Shown: positions 1 to 10,240 of the stretch, one piece after another
How positions within the stretch are numbered: position 1 is the first letter of the stretch
Layout: each line of letters begins with the position of its first letter
Origin: Neocallimastix lanati (nom. inval.)
Lineage: Eukaryota > Neocallimastigomycota > Neocallimastigomycetes > Neocallimastigales > Neocallimastigaceae
Reading direction: 5' to 3'
NCBI GenBank assembly: GCA_016946835.1
Contig: JACVTC010000051.1
Location: 275,001-305,000, forward strand
Length of the DNA: 30,000 nt
The notes under the pieces: generated by a model
Told to the model about the DNA's origin: nothing
Seen by the model: the letters and a program-made list of their open reading frames with translations, nothing else
Databases searched by the model: none
Program-made: the position numbers and the translations under genes

Positions 1-153
1 AAAATATTTTTATTTTTTATTTTTATAGTTTTTTACTTTATTTTTATTTATATATTTATTTATTTATTTTTTTTTTATAAAAAAAAAAAAAAAAAAAAGA
101 AAAAAGATGAATACTGTAAAACAATCCCACAATGATGTGGACTGTTTTTCCAG

Positions 154-525
154 GTCCATGGAGAGTTTCTTGTGATCTTAAAGACTCAGCTTTTCACTGC
201 CCTTATTATTATCAAAAAACTTTCTCATGAAAAGCATGTTGCATTTAATGAAATCAAAAATTTTTCTTTAGGTCCTAATCTTGAAAACCTTGATGAATTT
301 TTAAATTTGCTTTGTGAATATAAAAATATATATGTGGTAAAGTCAGGTCAATTAAGATTTCTATTAAATCAAAAACAATTTCATCAGTCAATAGAATCTG
401 CATGTAATGATTTTCGTAATAAAAATGCTAGGAGTACTTGGTTAAAATTAAAGAAGCTATCTCACCCTATGTACTCTAATTCTATTTCGTCAAGCGTTTT
501 AAAGGACAAGCAGCTCCATCATTAA
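154..525 (+). CDS. Terminal exon of a partial gene; possible Cdc6/Orc1-type winged-helix end
   Basis: An open frame runs from a splice-acceptor-like site (pyrimidine stretch then CAG, 151-153) to a TAA at 523-525, about 123 codons. An in-frame TGA at 133-135 means the exon must begin between there and the first conserved-looking codons, so the rest of the gene lies left of the window. Base composition is clearly less AT-rich than the flanks, which supports coding. The peptide starts with a hydrophobic helix (LFTALIIIKKLSHEK), then an amphipathic helix (DEFLNLLCEYKNI) and a beta-hairpin-like strand pair (VVKSGQLRFLL), followed by a basic tail. This order resembles the C-terminal winged helix of Cdc6/Orc1 replication-licensing ATPases, but no AAA+ motif is in view. 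The assignment is a guess from pattern; the exon itself is moderately secure. Confidence 0.5.
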   Translation, partial: VHGEFLVILKTQLFTALIIIKKLSHEKHVAFNEIKNFSLGPNLENLDEFLNLLCEYKNIYVVKSGQLRFLLNQKQFHQSIESACNDFRNKNARSTWLKLKKLSHPMYSNSISSSVLKDKQLHH

Positions 526-528
526 GTA

Positions 529-576
<48 letters not shown>

Positions 577-674
577 AATGCCTGCCAAGAAGAAGCATTC
601 ATTATAAAATAATAGATATTATTATCATAAAACCTTTTTTTTTTTTTTTTTTGCTCAATTATCATTGCAAATTT

Positions 675-725
<51 letters not shown>

Positions 726-730
726 ATCAT
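526..730. repeat. Gene-free: (TA)n tract, T19 and A47 homopolymers
   Basis: After the stop codon at 525 there is a (TA)n run at about 536-573, a short unique stretch (574-633), a T-run at 634-652 and an unbroken A-run at 676-722. The area probably holds the 3' UTR and terminator of the left-hand gene. No further gene is visible. Confidence 0.8.
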
Positions 731-1025
731 CTAGAAAAAGTAAAAGATTTATTTCTATAAAATTTCCAAAGCTTTACAGGGTAAAGATCCAGTGAGAAAA
801 AGCATAGGTACACTAACCACCACGACATGGGCAACATTTAGGTCAATTTTCTGAGACTATTTTTATTTTTTCTTTTTAAAAAAGAAATACTAAATGTCAA
901 ATTTAAAAGCCGGGCCTAAATCGAGAAATCCAAAGGAATCCTAATTTGATACTTATAGGATTAATGAAATGTTAAAAGTTTTTGATTTCTGAAATAAATC
1001 CAAAATCATTCTCCTTGTAAATAAT

Positions 1026-1059
<34 letters not shown>

Positions 1060-2660
1060 TTTGAGGGTTTGAAGCCATCTCTTTCCCAATAAAGCTTTTT
1101 TTTTTTTTTCTGCTTTTGAGGGTTTGAAGCCATCTCTTTCCCAATAAAACTTTTTTTTTTTCTTTTTTTTTATTTCACTTGTTTTCTTACCATTTAATTT
1201 TTTATTCAAAGTCCTTTATTCTTTAATTCATGAGTAATATGACACAGTTAGGAATATTAATTAGTGAGATGATGAATAATACATGATGAAGTTTTTTCCA
1301 TTTTCTAAAGCAGTGTAATTGAGATATATAGCACAGATAACTGAAAGAGGGGAAGGTATTCTCAATTCATGAGTAATATCATAGAGACTAACATAAGAAT
1401 TTACGAGATTTTAAATCCATAACACCAATAAAGTCCTCTATTAATAATTTTATTTTATTTTATTTTTTTTATTTTTTTTTTTTTTTTTTTTTTTTTGAGC
1501 TTTAGAGCATCTTCACGAGAGAAGTATAATATAAAACATGACTAAGAATAAACGAAATTAAAAACATATCTCTTCAAATGTGAGAGGAATAGATTTATTA
1601 ATAAGAAATCGAAAGTACAAATTTTAACTTGATATTTAAAATTACTTGTTTAATTTGGATTGTATTGGTTTCAGTGATAAAGATTCATCAAAAGGAATAC
1701 CAAGATAAGTATAGTTGTCAGTTTTAGGTAATTTGTTACTTCCAATAAAGAAAGATGGATCTTCATAGTTTATCGGTTTAACAAAGTTAATCGGTTTTTA
1801 CAACAAGAGTAGCACACTTATTAATTCCAAAAGTCATTTCATTTTTAATAATAGCCCATTCATAAACTTTACTCAAAATTTTCTTAAGAGCTTATTTAGA
1901 TGGAGCAACTAAAACAATATCATTCGAAAAAAAGTCCACCACAACAATATTGAGAATCTAAATATGCACCATACTTATCACAATTATCCAGTTTATCCAG
2001 TACATCATGAATGAACATATTGAATAAAATAGGAGATAGAGGGCATCCTTGTCTAACACCATGATTAATCGAAAATTCTTCTGAGAGATTACCATTAAAA
2101 AAAAAAAAGCACGAGCTTTAGAGGATAGATAAAGATTCTTTTAAAAAACAGATGACATTTATCTCTAATTCCTAAGTTATATAATTTGGTCAAAATATTA
2201 AAGATAGGTACTGAATCAAAGGCTTTTTTAAGATCGAGAAAAGCAAGATAAGTAAAATTTCCTTGAAATTTTCTTCTTTGACATATCTCTCTAATTGAAA
2301 TATAATAAACTTATGCATTCTTCTTTATTTCTAAATTCAAATTGTTCAGGTCTAACAAATTTATGTTCAAGGGCATATTTAGCAATTCTATTAGTAACAA
2401 TCTTTGAAATAATTTTTAAGCCAACATTTATAAGAGAAATATCACGATAATTATTACAATCCGTAAGATCTTTCACCTCCCTGGTAAAATTTTTTTTTTT
2501 TTGATACAGATTCGTTTGATAACACTAATACTGAAATTATTACTCTCAATAATGGACATGGTGTTATCAATCAAGAAATGGGGAAAAAAATTAGAGGCTA
2601 TTGCTTCTAACGCACTTTTTTTTATTATAATAATATATAATAGTTTTTTTTTATGCATTT
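730..2660 (-). pseudogene. Decayed LINE (non-LTR retrotransposon) reverse transcriptase
   Basis: Read on the minus strand, fragments in changing frames line up in the order of a LINE ORF2. A pre-RT segment is at about 2480-2640 (AIASNFFPHFLIDNTMS). The finger block NNYRDISLINVGLKIISKIV is at 2400-2460. Motif A (FLDLKKAFDSVP) is at about 2208-2254 and the [12 protein letters not shown] block at about 2025-2063. The catalytic box at about 1915-1932 now reads FSNDIVLV instead of F/Y-A-D-D. The thumb-side block KLPKTDNYTYLGIPFDES is at 1681-1740, LGFLWISRFRPGF at about 900-950, and a C-terminal Cys/His knuckle remnant (CCPCRGG...SHWIF) at 785-845. Stops, frameshifts and T-runs (1028-1056, 1090-1110, 1150-1170, 1460-1496) interrupt it. 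It is a dead copy. The outer limits are approximate, and the 5' part may extend to about 3130. Confidence 0.85.
1057..1148. repeat. Tandem duplication of a 37-bp segment inside the LINE relic
   Basis: The segment from GCTTTTGAGGG to CCCAATAAA occurs at 1057-1093 and again, without change, at 1112-1148 (offset 55). The copies are separated by a T-run with one C. It is a local duplication within the minus-strand LINE relic, probably from slippage between flanking T-runs. Confidence 0.9.
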
Positions 2661-3295
2661 TATTTGTTATTTTTTTTTCATTTAAATCATGTAATTTTTA
2701 TTATTATTATAAATTAAATTAAATAAAGTTTTTTCTAAGTCTAAAAAAATAAAATAAAAATAAAAAAATAAAAAAAAAAAAAAAAATAAAAAAAAAAAAA
2801 AAATCTATAGTCAACCGCTCTACCTGTACCTGTAGAATTATTATAAAATAAAATAAAAGTTAAAAACAATTAATTATATTTATTAGGTCTGCTTTATCCT
2901 ATTAAAACTATTGATGTTTTCTCTTCCTATTCTAAAAAAAAATAAAAAAAAATTTTTTTATTGATCTTTAAGATTAAGATTAAGAGTTGCTGGTTATAAA
3001 TATAAATCCCACTATTATTTTGAAATTTGATAGATTTAAAAAAGTGATAGAGTTTTTCTGATAATTTTCCTAAAAAAAAAAAAATTTTTTTCCTTTTTAC
3101 TGTGGATGGAAAAAAAAAATAAAAGGTGACCAATCTTTCTTTTTATTCATTGGATATTTTGAATGTTCAACCTTTTTTTTTTATTTTTTCCTCTATGTCA
3201 ATATAAATCATAAATCTTTTTAGATTTTTTTTTTTTAGATAACCTTTTTCATTTTATTGGCCCAATAAAAGTTAAGGAATCTTTCCTTAATTTAC
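2661..3295. other. Gene-free AT-rich stretch upstream (5') of the LINE relic
   Basis: Apart from the half-tRNA-like fragment, the stretch holds A/T homopolymers and short unique pieces. Minus-strand peptides at about 2927-3090 (for example LSEKLYHFFKSIKFQNNSG) could be more of the decayed LINE, but I cannot match them to a conserved block. Confidence 0.5.
2806..2836 (-). other. Half-tRNA-like fragment (tRNA-Tyr D-arm and anticodon loop)
   Basis: On the minus strand the sequence GGTAGAGCGGTTGACTATAG followed by AT closely resembles the D-arm to anticodon-loop part of a eukaryotic tRNA-Tyr, with ATA where GTA is expected. It ends at a long T-run (minus strand) directly after the anticodon loop. 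There is no acceptor stem, T-arm or B box, so it is not a functional tRNA gene. It could be a retroposed 5' half-tRNA, a SINE head or chance. Confidence 0.35.
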
Positions 3296-3318
3296 TACTT
3301 TACTTTACTTTACTTTAA

Positions 3319-3355
<37 letters not shown>

Positions 3356-3368
3356 TTCCTTCCTTCTT
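3296..3368. repeat. Polypyrimidine microsatellite (CTTT)n/(TTCC)n
   Basis: Tandem ACTTT, then CTTT, then CCTT units run uninterrupted. It is a simple-sequence tract with no coding content. Confidence 0.95.
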
Positions 3369-3614
3369 ATTTCTAAATATTTTAGAATATGAAAATTTCT
3401 TAAAATAAGGGTATATATATTTATATATATTATATATTATATATATATAATTCCTTCTTTGGTGGATATTTCAACTTTTTAAGAGGAGCTACAATAATTC
3501 GATGGATACCAGAGGGGGAAGGGAATGGAAAACAGACATTTCAATGATCCAACTCCTAAAAAAAAAAATAGAGTTCATGGTGGATCTTACGGCGGTTGGT
3601 TCCATAATATTTGT

Positions 3615-3648
3615 GGGGGATTGTGGGGGATTGTGGGGGCTTGGTGGG
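3615..3648 (+). promoter_or_regulatory. Canonical G-quadruplex motif
   Basis: Four G-runs (3615-3619, 3625-3629, 3635-3639, 3646-3648) are spaced by loops of 5, 5 and 6 nt, which satisfies the G3+N1-7 rule. Such a motif is unexpected in DNA this AT-rich. No gene start that it could control is recognisable nearby. Confidence 0.7.
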
Positions 3649-3674
3649 AATATGATATAATATGATATCTTGCT

Positions 3675-3720
3675 AAGTTAACTCAATACCAATCATTTAG
3701 TAGCTCTCTTGAGTTAACTT
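3675..3720. repeat. Perfect 12-bp inverted repeat with 22-nt spacer
   Basis: AAGTTAACTCAA (3675-3686) is the exact reverse complement of TTGAGTTAACTT (3709-3720). It can form a 12-bp stem, and each arm contains the palindrome GTTAAC. It could be an RNA hairpin, a protein-binding dyad or the remnant of a small transposon. Confidence 0.75.
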
Positions 3721-4036
3721 TTTTTTTTTTTTGAATGATTCTTTCTTATGTGGTTTAAGGAGGGAGAGAGAGAGAAAGAGTTTAGTGAATTAATCACATA
3801 CTATCTATTATTTTTAAAGGATGTTTAACTTTTTTTTTTTTGTTTTTATTATTTTAGACTTCACTATTGGTAATCATGTTACTACACATAATACACACCA
3901 AAGTTTTTTTTTTTTTTTTTTTAACTTTTAAACTTTAATTTTTTATTTTTTATGATATGATATTAAAACTTTCTATGATTAATTAATCAAAAAAAATAAA
4001 AAATAAAAAAAAAAAAAATAATAATAATATATATAT

Positions 4037-4103
4037 CGTGTCCTACGGACAGCAGGAATAAAATGCATTGGCTAGAGGTAGGGTAAGGTAGGATAGGTAA
4101 GCT
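4037..4103. other. Short GC-richer unique island
   Basis: About 67 nt of unique sequence sit between A-rich repeats, including GTCCTACGGAC (a possible 4-bp stem) and repeated GGTAGG-like steps. No tRNA or coding pattern was recognised. Confidence 0.35.
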
Positions 4104-4109
4104 AAAAAA

Positions 4110-4164
4110 AAAAAAAAAATAATAATAATAATAATAATAATAATAAAGTCAATAAGAAGTCAAT

Positions 4165-4201
<37 letters not shown>

Positions 4202-4315
4202 TAATGATAAAGTCTCTATGTAGAAAATAATAATAATAATAAAGTCAAAAAAGTAAAAAAATAAAAATAAAATAAAATAAAAAAAAAATAAAAATATCAA
4301 AATATCAAAATATCA

Positions 4316-4375
<60 letters not shown>

Positions 4376-4640
4376 GTCAATAAGAAGTCAATAAGTAAAA
4401 AAAAAAAGATAATGATAAAGTCTCTATGTAGAAAATAATAATAATAATAAAGTCAATAAGAAGTCAATATGTAAAAAAAAAAAGATAATGATAAAGTCTC
4501 TATGTAGAAAATAATAATAATAATAAAGTCAAAAAAGTCAAAAAATAAAAAAAATAAAAAAAAAAAAAAAAAAAAAAAAAATAAAAATATCAAAATATCA
4601 AAATATCAAATAATAATAATATAAATTCTTCATGTAAAAA
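4110..4640. repeat. A-rich satellite with ~76-bp unit and (TAA)n arrays
   Basis: A unit with AAGTCAATAAGAAGTCAATA, an A-run, GATAATGATAAAGTCTCTAT, GTAGAAA and a TAA array recurs at about 4148-4250, 4376-4451 and 4452-4530; the last two are offset by 76 bp. ATATCAAA steps and a long TAA array (4317-4373) lie between. Non-coding. Confidence 0.85.
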
Positions 4641-4678
4641 AAAAAAGTCAACAAAGCAAAATAAAAAAAATTTTATTT

Positions 4679-4716
<38 letters not shown>

Positions 4717-4926
4717 TTTGTTTTTTATTAATTATGTTTTTTATTTATTTACTTTTTTATAATTTTTATTTTTTATTTTTTTTTTATTCTTTTTTTTTTT
4801 TTTTTTTTTTTTAATAATTTATATTTGCTCAGAGTATTATTATTATTTTAAATTAGTAATTTATTTATTGATTGATTTGATTAATTGATTTCTTCTTCTT
4901 CTTTTATTTTTATAATTGTATTAAAT
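4641..4926. other. Gene-free T-rich spacer beyond the prefoldin 3' end
   Basis: Long T-runs (about 4682-4711 and 4793-4812) and AT-rich filler precede, on the plus strand, the stop codon of the minus-strand prefoldin gene. The 3' UTR of that gene is expected here. Confidence 0.7.
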
Positions 4927-5315
4927 TTAGGCCTTAGTGGCAGCAGCTTGTTTTTGTTGTTGGAATTGTAATTGAAGTGAGGCAACTTCATTCTTTTTCT
5001 TTTCTTGTTTTTCTTCAAGTTCCTTAATTAATTTTTCAATTCTTTTACTAGTTAAAATGTATAGTAAATTTTATATTTGACATTGGTAAATACATACATA
5101 TATATATATATTAACATTGATATAAATTTTAAAAAATATAATTTCGTATTATATTAAATTAAATAGGTTGATTAATAGAAATAGAGGTTTAGGGGTCATT
5201 AGCGTGGAGGTGTTGAATAGTATTTTATAAAATTTAAGTTTAAAATCAAATAAAATATCCAAAAATTTTAATAATAATAATAATAATAATATCAATACAT
5301 ATATTTAGAGATTAA

Positions 5316-5349
<34 letters not shown>

Positions 5350-5780
5350 TATTTATAAAATTATATATTATTAGTAATTTAATATCATAATAATTTTAAA
5401 TATTATATATATATTTTTTTTTCTTTCAAAAAATTATTATAATTTTATAAATAAGGACATATAATTTTAATATATAGATATAAATATAAATTATAGTTAT
5501 AAAATAGAGTTATTATTATAATAAATTATTTACATTTCACCATTAATATATTCTAAACGTTTATCAACATTTTGAGTAGCTTCAGCTTTATCTTGCTTAA
5601 CAAGAACTGGACCGATCATCTTATATATGACAGCATCTTCTTTTAATTCTTTAAATTCCTTTTATTTATTAATTTTATTTTTATTATTTATATTTCATTA
5701 ATATCACCATTATTATTATTTTTTAATAAATTCCAGATTTAATGATAATTGATAATATGGTTTTTTATTTGAAAAATATG

Positions 5781-5818
<38 letters not shown>

Positions 5819-6303
5819 TATAAAGATGTGTATTTTATAAATACGTATATTTTTTATTTTTTTTAGGTTAATTTTAAATTTTAAATTGTATTAATTTAAG
5901 AATATATTATATATTTATATATATTTTAACAAAAACATTTTTTTAAAATATAAATAAATAAATAAATAATAAATAATAATAATGTATATATATATATATA
6001 ATTTAGTATATTAGAAATAAGTAATTTAAATCTTTTTAATTATTTTTCATTTAAATATAAATTTTATAAATTTATAATTTAAAGAATAAATGTAATAATA
6101 ATAATGATAATGATAATTATAAAAACCTGTTGAATAGATTCATTTTCTTGTTTTTGAGATTCTAATTGTTGTCTTGAGGTAACACTTTTGGAAAAATCTT
6201 TTTAATTAATAATATTATTATAATATTATAATTATTTTTAATTTTTATTTAAAATAAATGAATAATTATAATTATTTAGTATAAATTATTATTATTTATT
6301 TTA

Positions 6304-6348
<45 letters not shown>

Positions 6349-6459
6349 TAAATTTAAGAATAAGTAATAAAATGTATGAATATTTTTTTTTTATCAAATT
6401 ATAATTGGAATTAAGTATTTAACTGTTTTTTTATTTTTATTTCTATTATTATCATTTTT

Positions 6460-6491
<32 letters not shown>

Positions 6492-6933
6492 CTAGGGTTA
6501 ATGGATCTTCCCATTTTTCTTTTATAAGTATCATTTTATAATCTTTTTAAATTATTATATTTTTTTCCCTAAAATCAGTTAACGAAAATTTACACAAAGA
6601 TGAATTAAATTTGATATCATTATGATTTATTTTGATTAGAAATATATAAATATAAATCATGTCTTATTTTATTTTACTTTATTTATTCATTTATTTATTT
6701 ATTTATTGTTATTATTATTTTTTATCATCATTTAATATTTATCCAATCCTTTAGATGAATACTTTATTTTATTTTATTTTATTTTTAATTATAATTTGTT
6801 ACTACTTATAGATTAAACTAATGCAAATTAATCATTAATTTATTATTTTCTCTGTTTATTAACCTCTTTGAATTTCTTGATATTCCTTAACAACTTTTTC
6901 TAATTGTTCTTCAAGTGCGGATTTTGAGGCCAT
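4927..6933 (-). CDS. PFD6: Prefoldin subunit 6 (beta-type), four exons
   Basis: Four minus-strand exons join in phase: 6864-6933, 6127-6197, 5534-5658 and 4927-5047. All introns begin GT and end AG (666, 468 and 486 nt). The product is 128 aa, the normal size for this family. Exon 1 gives an N-terminal helix starting MASKSALEEQLEKVVKEYQE. Exon 2 contains DFSKSVTSRQQLESQKQENE, which fits the family's D-L/F-S-K-S...R-Q-x-L-E stretch. Exon 3 carries the hallmark IGPVLVKQ and DKRLEYI. Exon 4 completes EIKRIEKLIKELEEKQ and ends in a Gln/Ala-rich C-terminal helix. In eukaryotes PFD6 is one of four beta-type subunits of hexameric prefoldin, which takes nascent actin and tubulin to the CCT/TRiC chaperonin in the cytosol. 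The start is the only in-frame ATG before the first helix. No broken residues are seen. Confidence 0.93.
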
Positions 6934-7454
6934 TTTATTATTATTAAATATTTATTAATAAATGAAAATTACTTTAAATATTAAAAAAAAATAATAATAA
7001 TTAATAAAAAAATTTTTTTTTCTATTAAATATAAATATAAATATATATATTTTTTTAATTAAATTATATATTAAATTATTTTTTAATCTTTTTTATATTA
7101 TTATAATTATTTGGTATAATTATAAAAAATATCTGTAAATATAATGTAAATCATACATATATACATAAATTTATTGTTATTTTACATATATCTATTATAA
7201 TACCAATAATTATAGCCAATGGATTTTTTGATATATTTGTTTTAATTTTTATTTAAATTTTTATTACTTAACTAATTAAAAAGAAAAAAAAAAGAAAAAA
7301 GCAAAAACTATATTAATTTTTAATTAATTAGATTAAACTTAAATATTCTTAAAAATAATTCAAAATGTTTAAAAAAAATAGCACGAAAATATACTTAAAA
7401 ATAATTTAGACAGAAAAAAGGAATGTTTAATTAAAAATAGCTGTAGACTTAGAA

Positions 7455-7485
<31 letters not shown>

Positions 7486-7580
7486 AATATATTACTTTTA
7501 ATTAATTTTATTAATATTATTTTTTTTTTATCATTCATATATTAATTCATTGTTACAATTTTAAATAATTATAATACTAT

Positions 7581-7649
7581 TCTATCTCTCTTTCTTTCTT
7601 TTTTCTTCTTCTTTTTTCTTCTTTTTTCTTCTTCTTTTTTCTTTTTTTC
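7581..7649. repeat. Polypyrimidine tract (CTTTTTT/CTT)n
   Basis: Nearly 70 nt of C/T without purines, with CTTCTTTTTT units, lie about 650 bp upstream of the prefoldin start. On the gene's sense strand this is a GA-rich tract. A promoter role is possible but unproven. Confidence 0.8.
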
Positions 7650-8475
7650 ATTCCTCATTTTTTTTCAATGTAAATTATATTCTTATACAATTAATTTTCT
7701 GCATTTAATATTTTATATGGAGGTTAACACCCTTTTTTTTTTTTTTTTTTTCTTTATAAAATAATATATATTAACTAAATTTAGTTTTATATATTCTTTT
7801 TTAATTATTAATTTTTTTTTTAATAATAGAATATTTTTTTTTTTTTTGATTAATAAAATTTAAACTAATAGTGTACGAAAAGGTTTGCTTATATTTAATT
7901 AAAAACTTTATATGAATAGTGTTATGAAAAGGTTAATTATTAATTTTTTTTTATAAAAAAAAAAAAAAGAAATCTATTTTAAATCTGTACTTATTATTAG
8001 TTATATAAAAAGTTTTTATTTTATTGATTTTTTTAATTTAATTTTTTTTTATGGATAATTCTAGACGATAATTATGTATAGATATAATAATAAACAATTT
8101 TTTTTTTTTTTTCATTTTTATATTCATTTTCTATTATGCATACTCCTTTCTTTATTATATATAAGTGAAGTCAACAAAAATAATTTATATATTAAAAAAT
8201 TTTTTTTTTAATTTTTTTAAATGTATTAAATTTTATTATTATTATTTTTTTTTTTTTTTTTCAAATCAATGAAAAATGAATTTTTTTTTTTTTTTTATTA
8301 AACGAACCCAACTATTTAAGGATTATAAATTATTAAATGAAAATAAAAATATAAAATAAAAACATAAAATAAAAATAAAATAAAATTGAATACTAGATAA
8401 ATAATAAATATATAAAATTCTATTTTATATTTTTATATATAAATTATCTTTTTTATTTTTAATTTTTTATATTAT

Positions 8476-8509
<34 letters not shown>

Positions 8510-8548
8510 ATTATGTAATGTTACATTTAATTTTTTTTTATTCATTAA

Positions 8549-8583
<35 letters not shown>

Positions 8584-9216
8584 CCTTTGTGTTATAATGA
8601 TTAATAAGATTATGATATACAATTCATGTTCGAGGTACTATTGTTGAGGATTTATTTATTAAATATATTAAAGTATTATTTATTTATTTACTTTTATTAT
8701 AAGATTACATGTATCTATTCAAGTAAAATAATTATATTTGACCACATTTAAAAACTATCTAAAAACTTTCATATACACTAACTTACATTACACTTTTCTT
8801 AATTCAGAGAAATGTTTTATTTTAGTAAAAATTAACTATTTAATTAGTTGTTCTTGTGATTAAAATAAACTATTTAATGAATTTTTATGTTATGTTACTA
8901 TAAATATTAATAATTATTATTTAAGGAAATATTTAAGAACTCTATAAAGATAAATACAAAATAAAAAGAATATAATTAAAAACATTAATTTATGTTTTAA
9001 ATATTATTATTTCTTTATTTTATATCTTATTAATTATAAATATTATTATTATTTGATTATTTGGAAATCAAGCCACATTTTAAAATTATTATAAAATCAT
9101 TAGATTTAAATTTGATTTATGACATTAATTTATGTTTGAATCATAAAAACTAATTTTATAATTAATTAAAGGTTTGAATATTTGTATTTTATATCAATAA
9201 TAACTTTTATTTTTAC

Positions 9217-9278
9217 TTTTATTTTATTTTATTTTATTTTATTTTATTTTATTTTATTTTATTTTATTTTATTTTATT
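9217..9278. repeat. (ATTTT)n pentanucleotide microsatellite
   Basis: About twelve uninterrupted ATTTT units. Confidence 0.95.
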
Positions 9279-9319
9279 AATAGTTTTTTTTTTTTTTTTA
9301 AAAAAAAGTTATTTATCCC

Positions 9320-9350
<31 letters not shown>

Positions 9351-9742
9351 GTTTTTTGAATCAATTGAATATATAATTATTCATAAATTGGAATTTTATA
9401 TCATATACTAATTTGATTTGGACAAAAAGGACTAGAACTTAAAAATTTTAGTTCTTTTTTATACATATAATATATAATTAATATGGCGTATTATGGTGAT
9501 ACATTGATGTAATAAACTTTAATATAACTTATTAATATATAATTATTTCCTTCTTTAAAATATATTGGTATTACAGCAAAATTTAAAATATATATCTATT
9601 ATAAACCTAATTTAATATAATATTCTTAAATAGATTTGTAATTTAACAAAAGTTTTCTTCTTAAAGTTAAATATTTAAATTATTATTATTCCATTATTTT
9701 ATATTGGATGTTATTATACCATCACTGCTAATACAATATTGT

Positions 9743-9917
9743 TCTAATACTATCAAAACTTTCATTGTGAAAAGTGATGTTATACTATTTTTTTTTATAA
9801 ATATTTTGTACATAGAATTTTATATTACCATCTAATACTATCAAAACTTTCATTGTGAAAAGTGATGTTATACTATTTTTTTTATAAATATTTTGTACAT
9901 AGAATTTTATATTACCA
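9743..9917. repeat. 88-bp tandem duplication
   Basis: The unit beginning TCTAATACTATCAAAACTTT occurs at 9743-9830 and again at 9831-9917. The copies are identical except for one T fewer in the internal T-run of the second copy. A third start (TCAAATAC) follows and diverges. The duplication is recent; no coding content. Confidence 0.95.
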
Positions 9918-10235
9918 TCAAATACATTTAATTCTATTATTTATTTATCTTATCTTTTTATTGAAAAAATAATACCAATAATATAGATTCATAATTATAT
10001 AATTAAATTTGTTATATGTCTAGAATTTTTTAAAAATTAAAAGAAAAAATGTATTTACTATTATTTAAAATAAACCAAAAAATATAAAAATTTATTAAAT
10101 GTGGCTTTTACCATGTGTATTGTATTTTTTTTTTTATTAAAAAAAATACAATATAAATAATTAATTATAACACCATTGACAGACTTGTGTAACATGAAAA
10201 AAGTTATTTTTAAAATTAAAATAAATAAATAAATT

Positions 10236-10240
10236 ATAAT
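10236..10240 (+). repeat. Target-site duplication, left copy (ATAAT)
   Basis: The five bases before the left LTR equal the five after the right LTR (16675-16679). Five bp is the usual staggered cut of copia-type integrases. The right flank is an ATA/AAT repeat, so part of the match could be chance. Confidence 0.75.

Larger units (their letters stand above)
3470..3720. other. GC-richer non-coding island with G-quadruplex motif and inverted repeat
   Basis: This roughly 250-bp block stands out from its surroundings by G content. It contains GAGGGGGAAGGGAATGG at about 3512-3528, a direct repeat of ATTGTGGGGG (3610-3640), and a 12-bp inverted repeat at the right end. No frame looks coding. It could be an unrecognised promoter, an RNA gene or a transposable-element end. 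Confidence 0.5.
6934..10235. other. AT-rich intergenic spacer, no gene seen
   Basis: About 3.3 kb lie between the prefoldin start and the retrotransposon. The spacer should contain the prefoldin promoter and 5' UTR (upstream means rising coordinates here). It is filled by A/T homopolymers (for example 7459-7480, 8476-8507, 8551-8583) and simple repeats. A pair of similar 20-mers (AATAGTGTACGAAAAGG at about 7869 and AATAGTGTTATGAAAAGG at about 7917) is the only repeated unique motif noticed. No coding frame or RNA gene is supported. Confidence 0.7.

Noticed and set aside
1006-1209. Minus-strand Lys-rich frame
   Set aside because: Poly-Lys comes from T-runs on the plus strand interrupting the duplicated LINE segment; not an independent gene.
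2927-3133. Minus-strand 68-codon frame, possibly a further 5' part of the LINE
   Set aside because: It is dominated by Phe/Ile/Lys from T/A runs, and no LINE block is recognisable, so it was left out of the relic's limits.
4037-4103. tRNA gene in the small GC-richer island
   Set aside because: No acceptor-stem pairing, no A/B boxes and no anticodon arm could be laid out.
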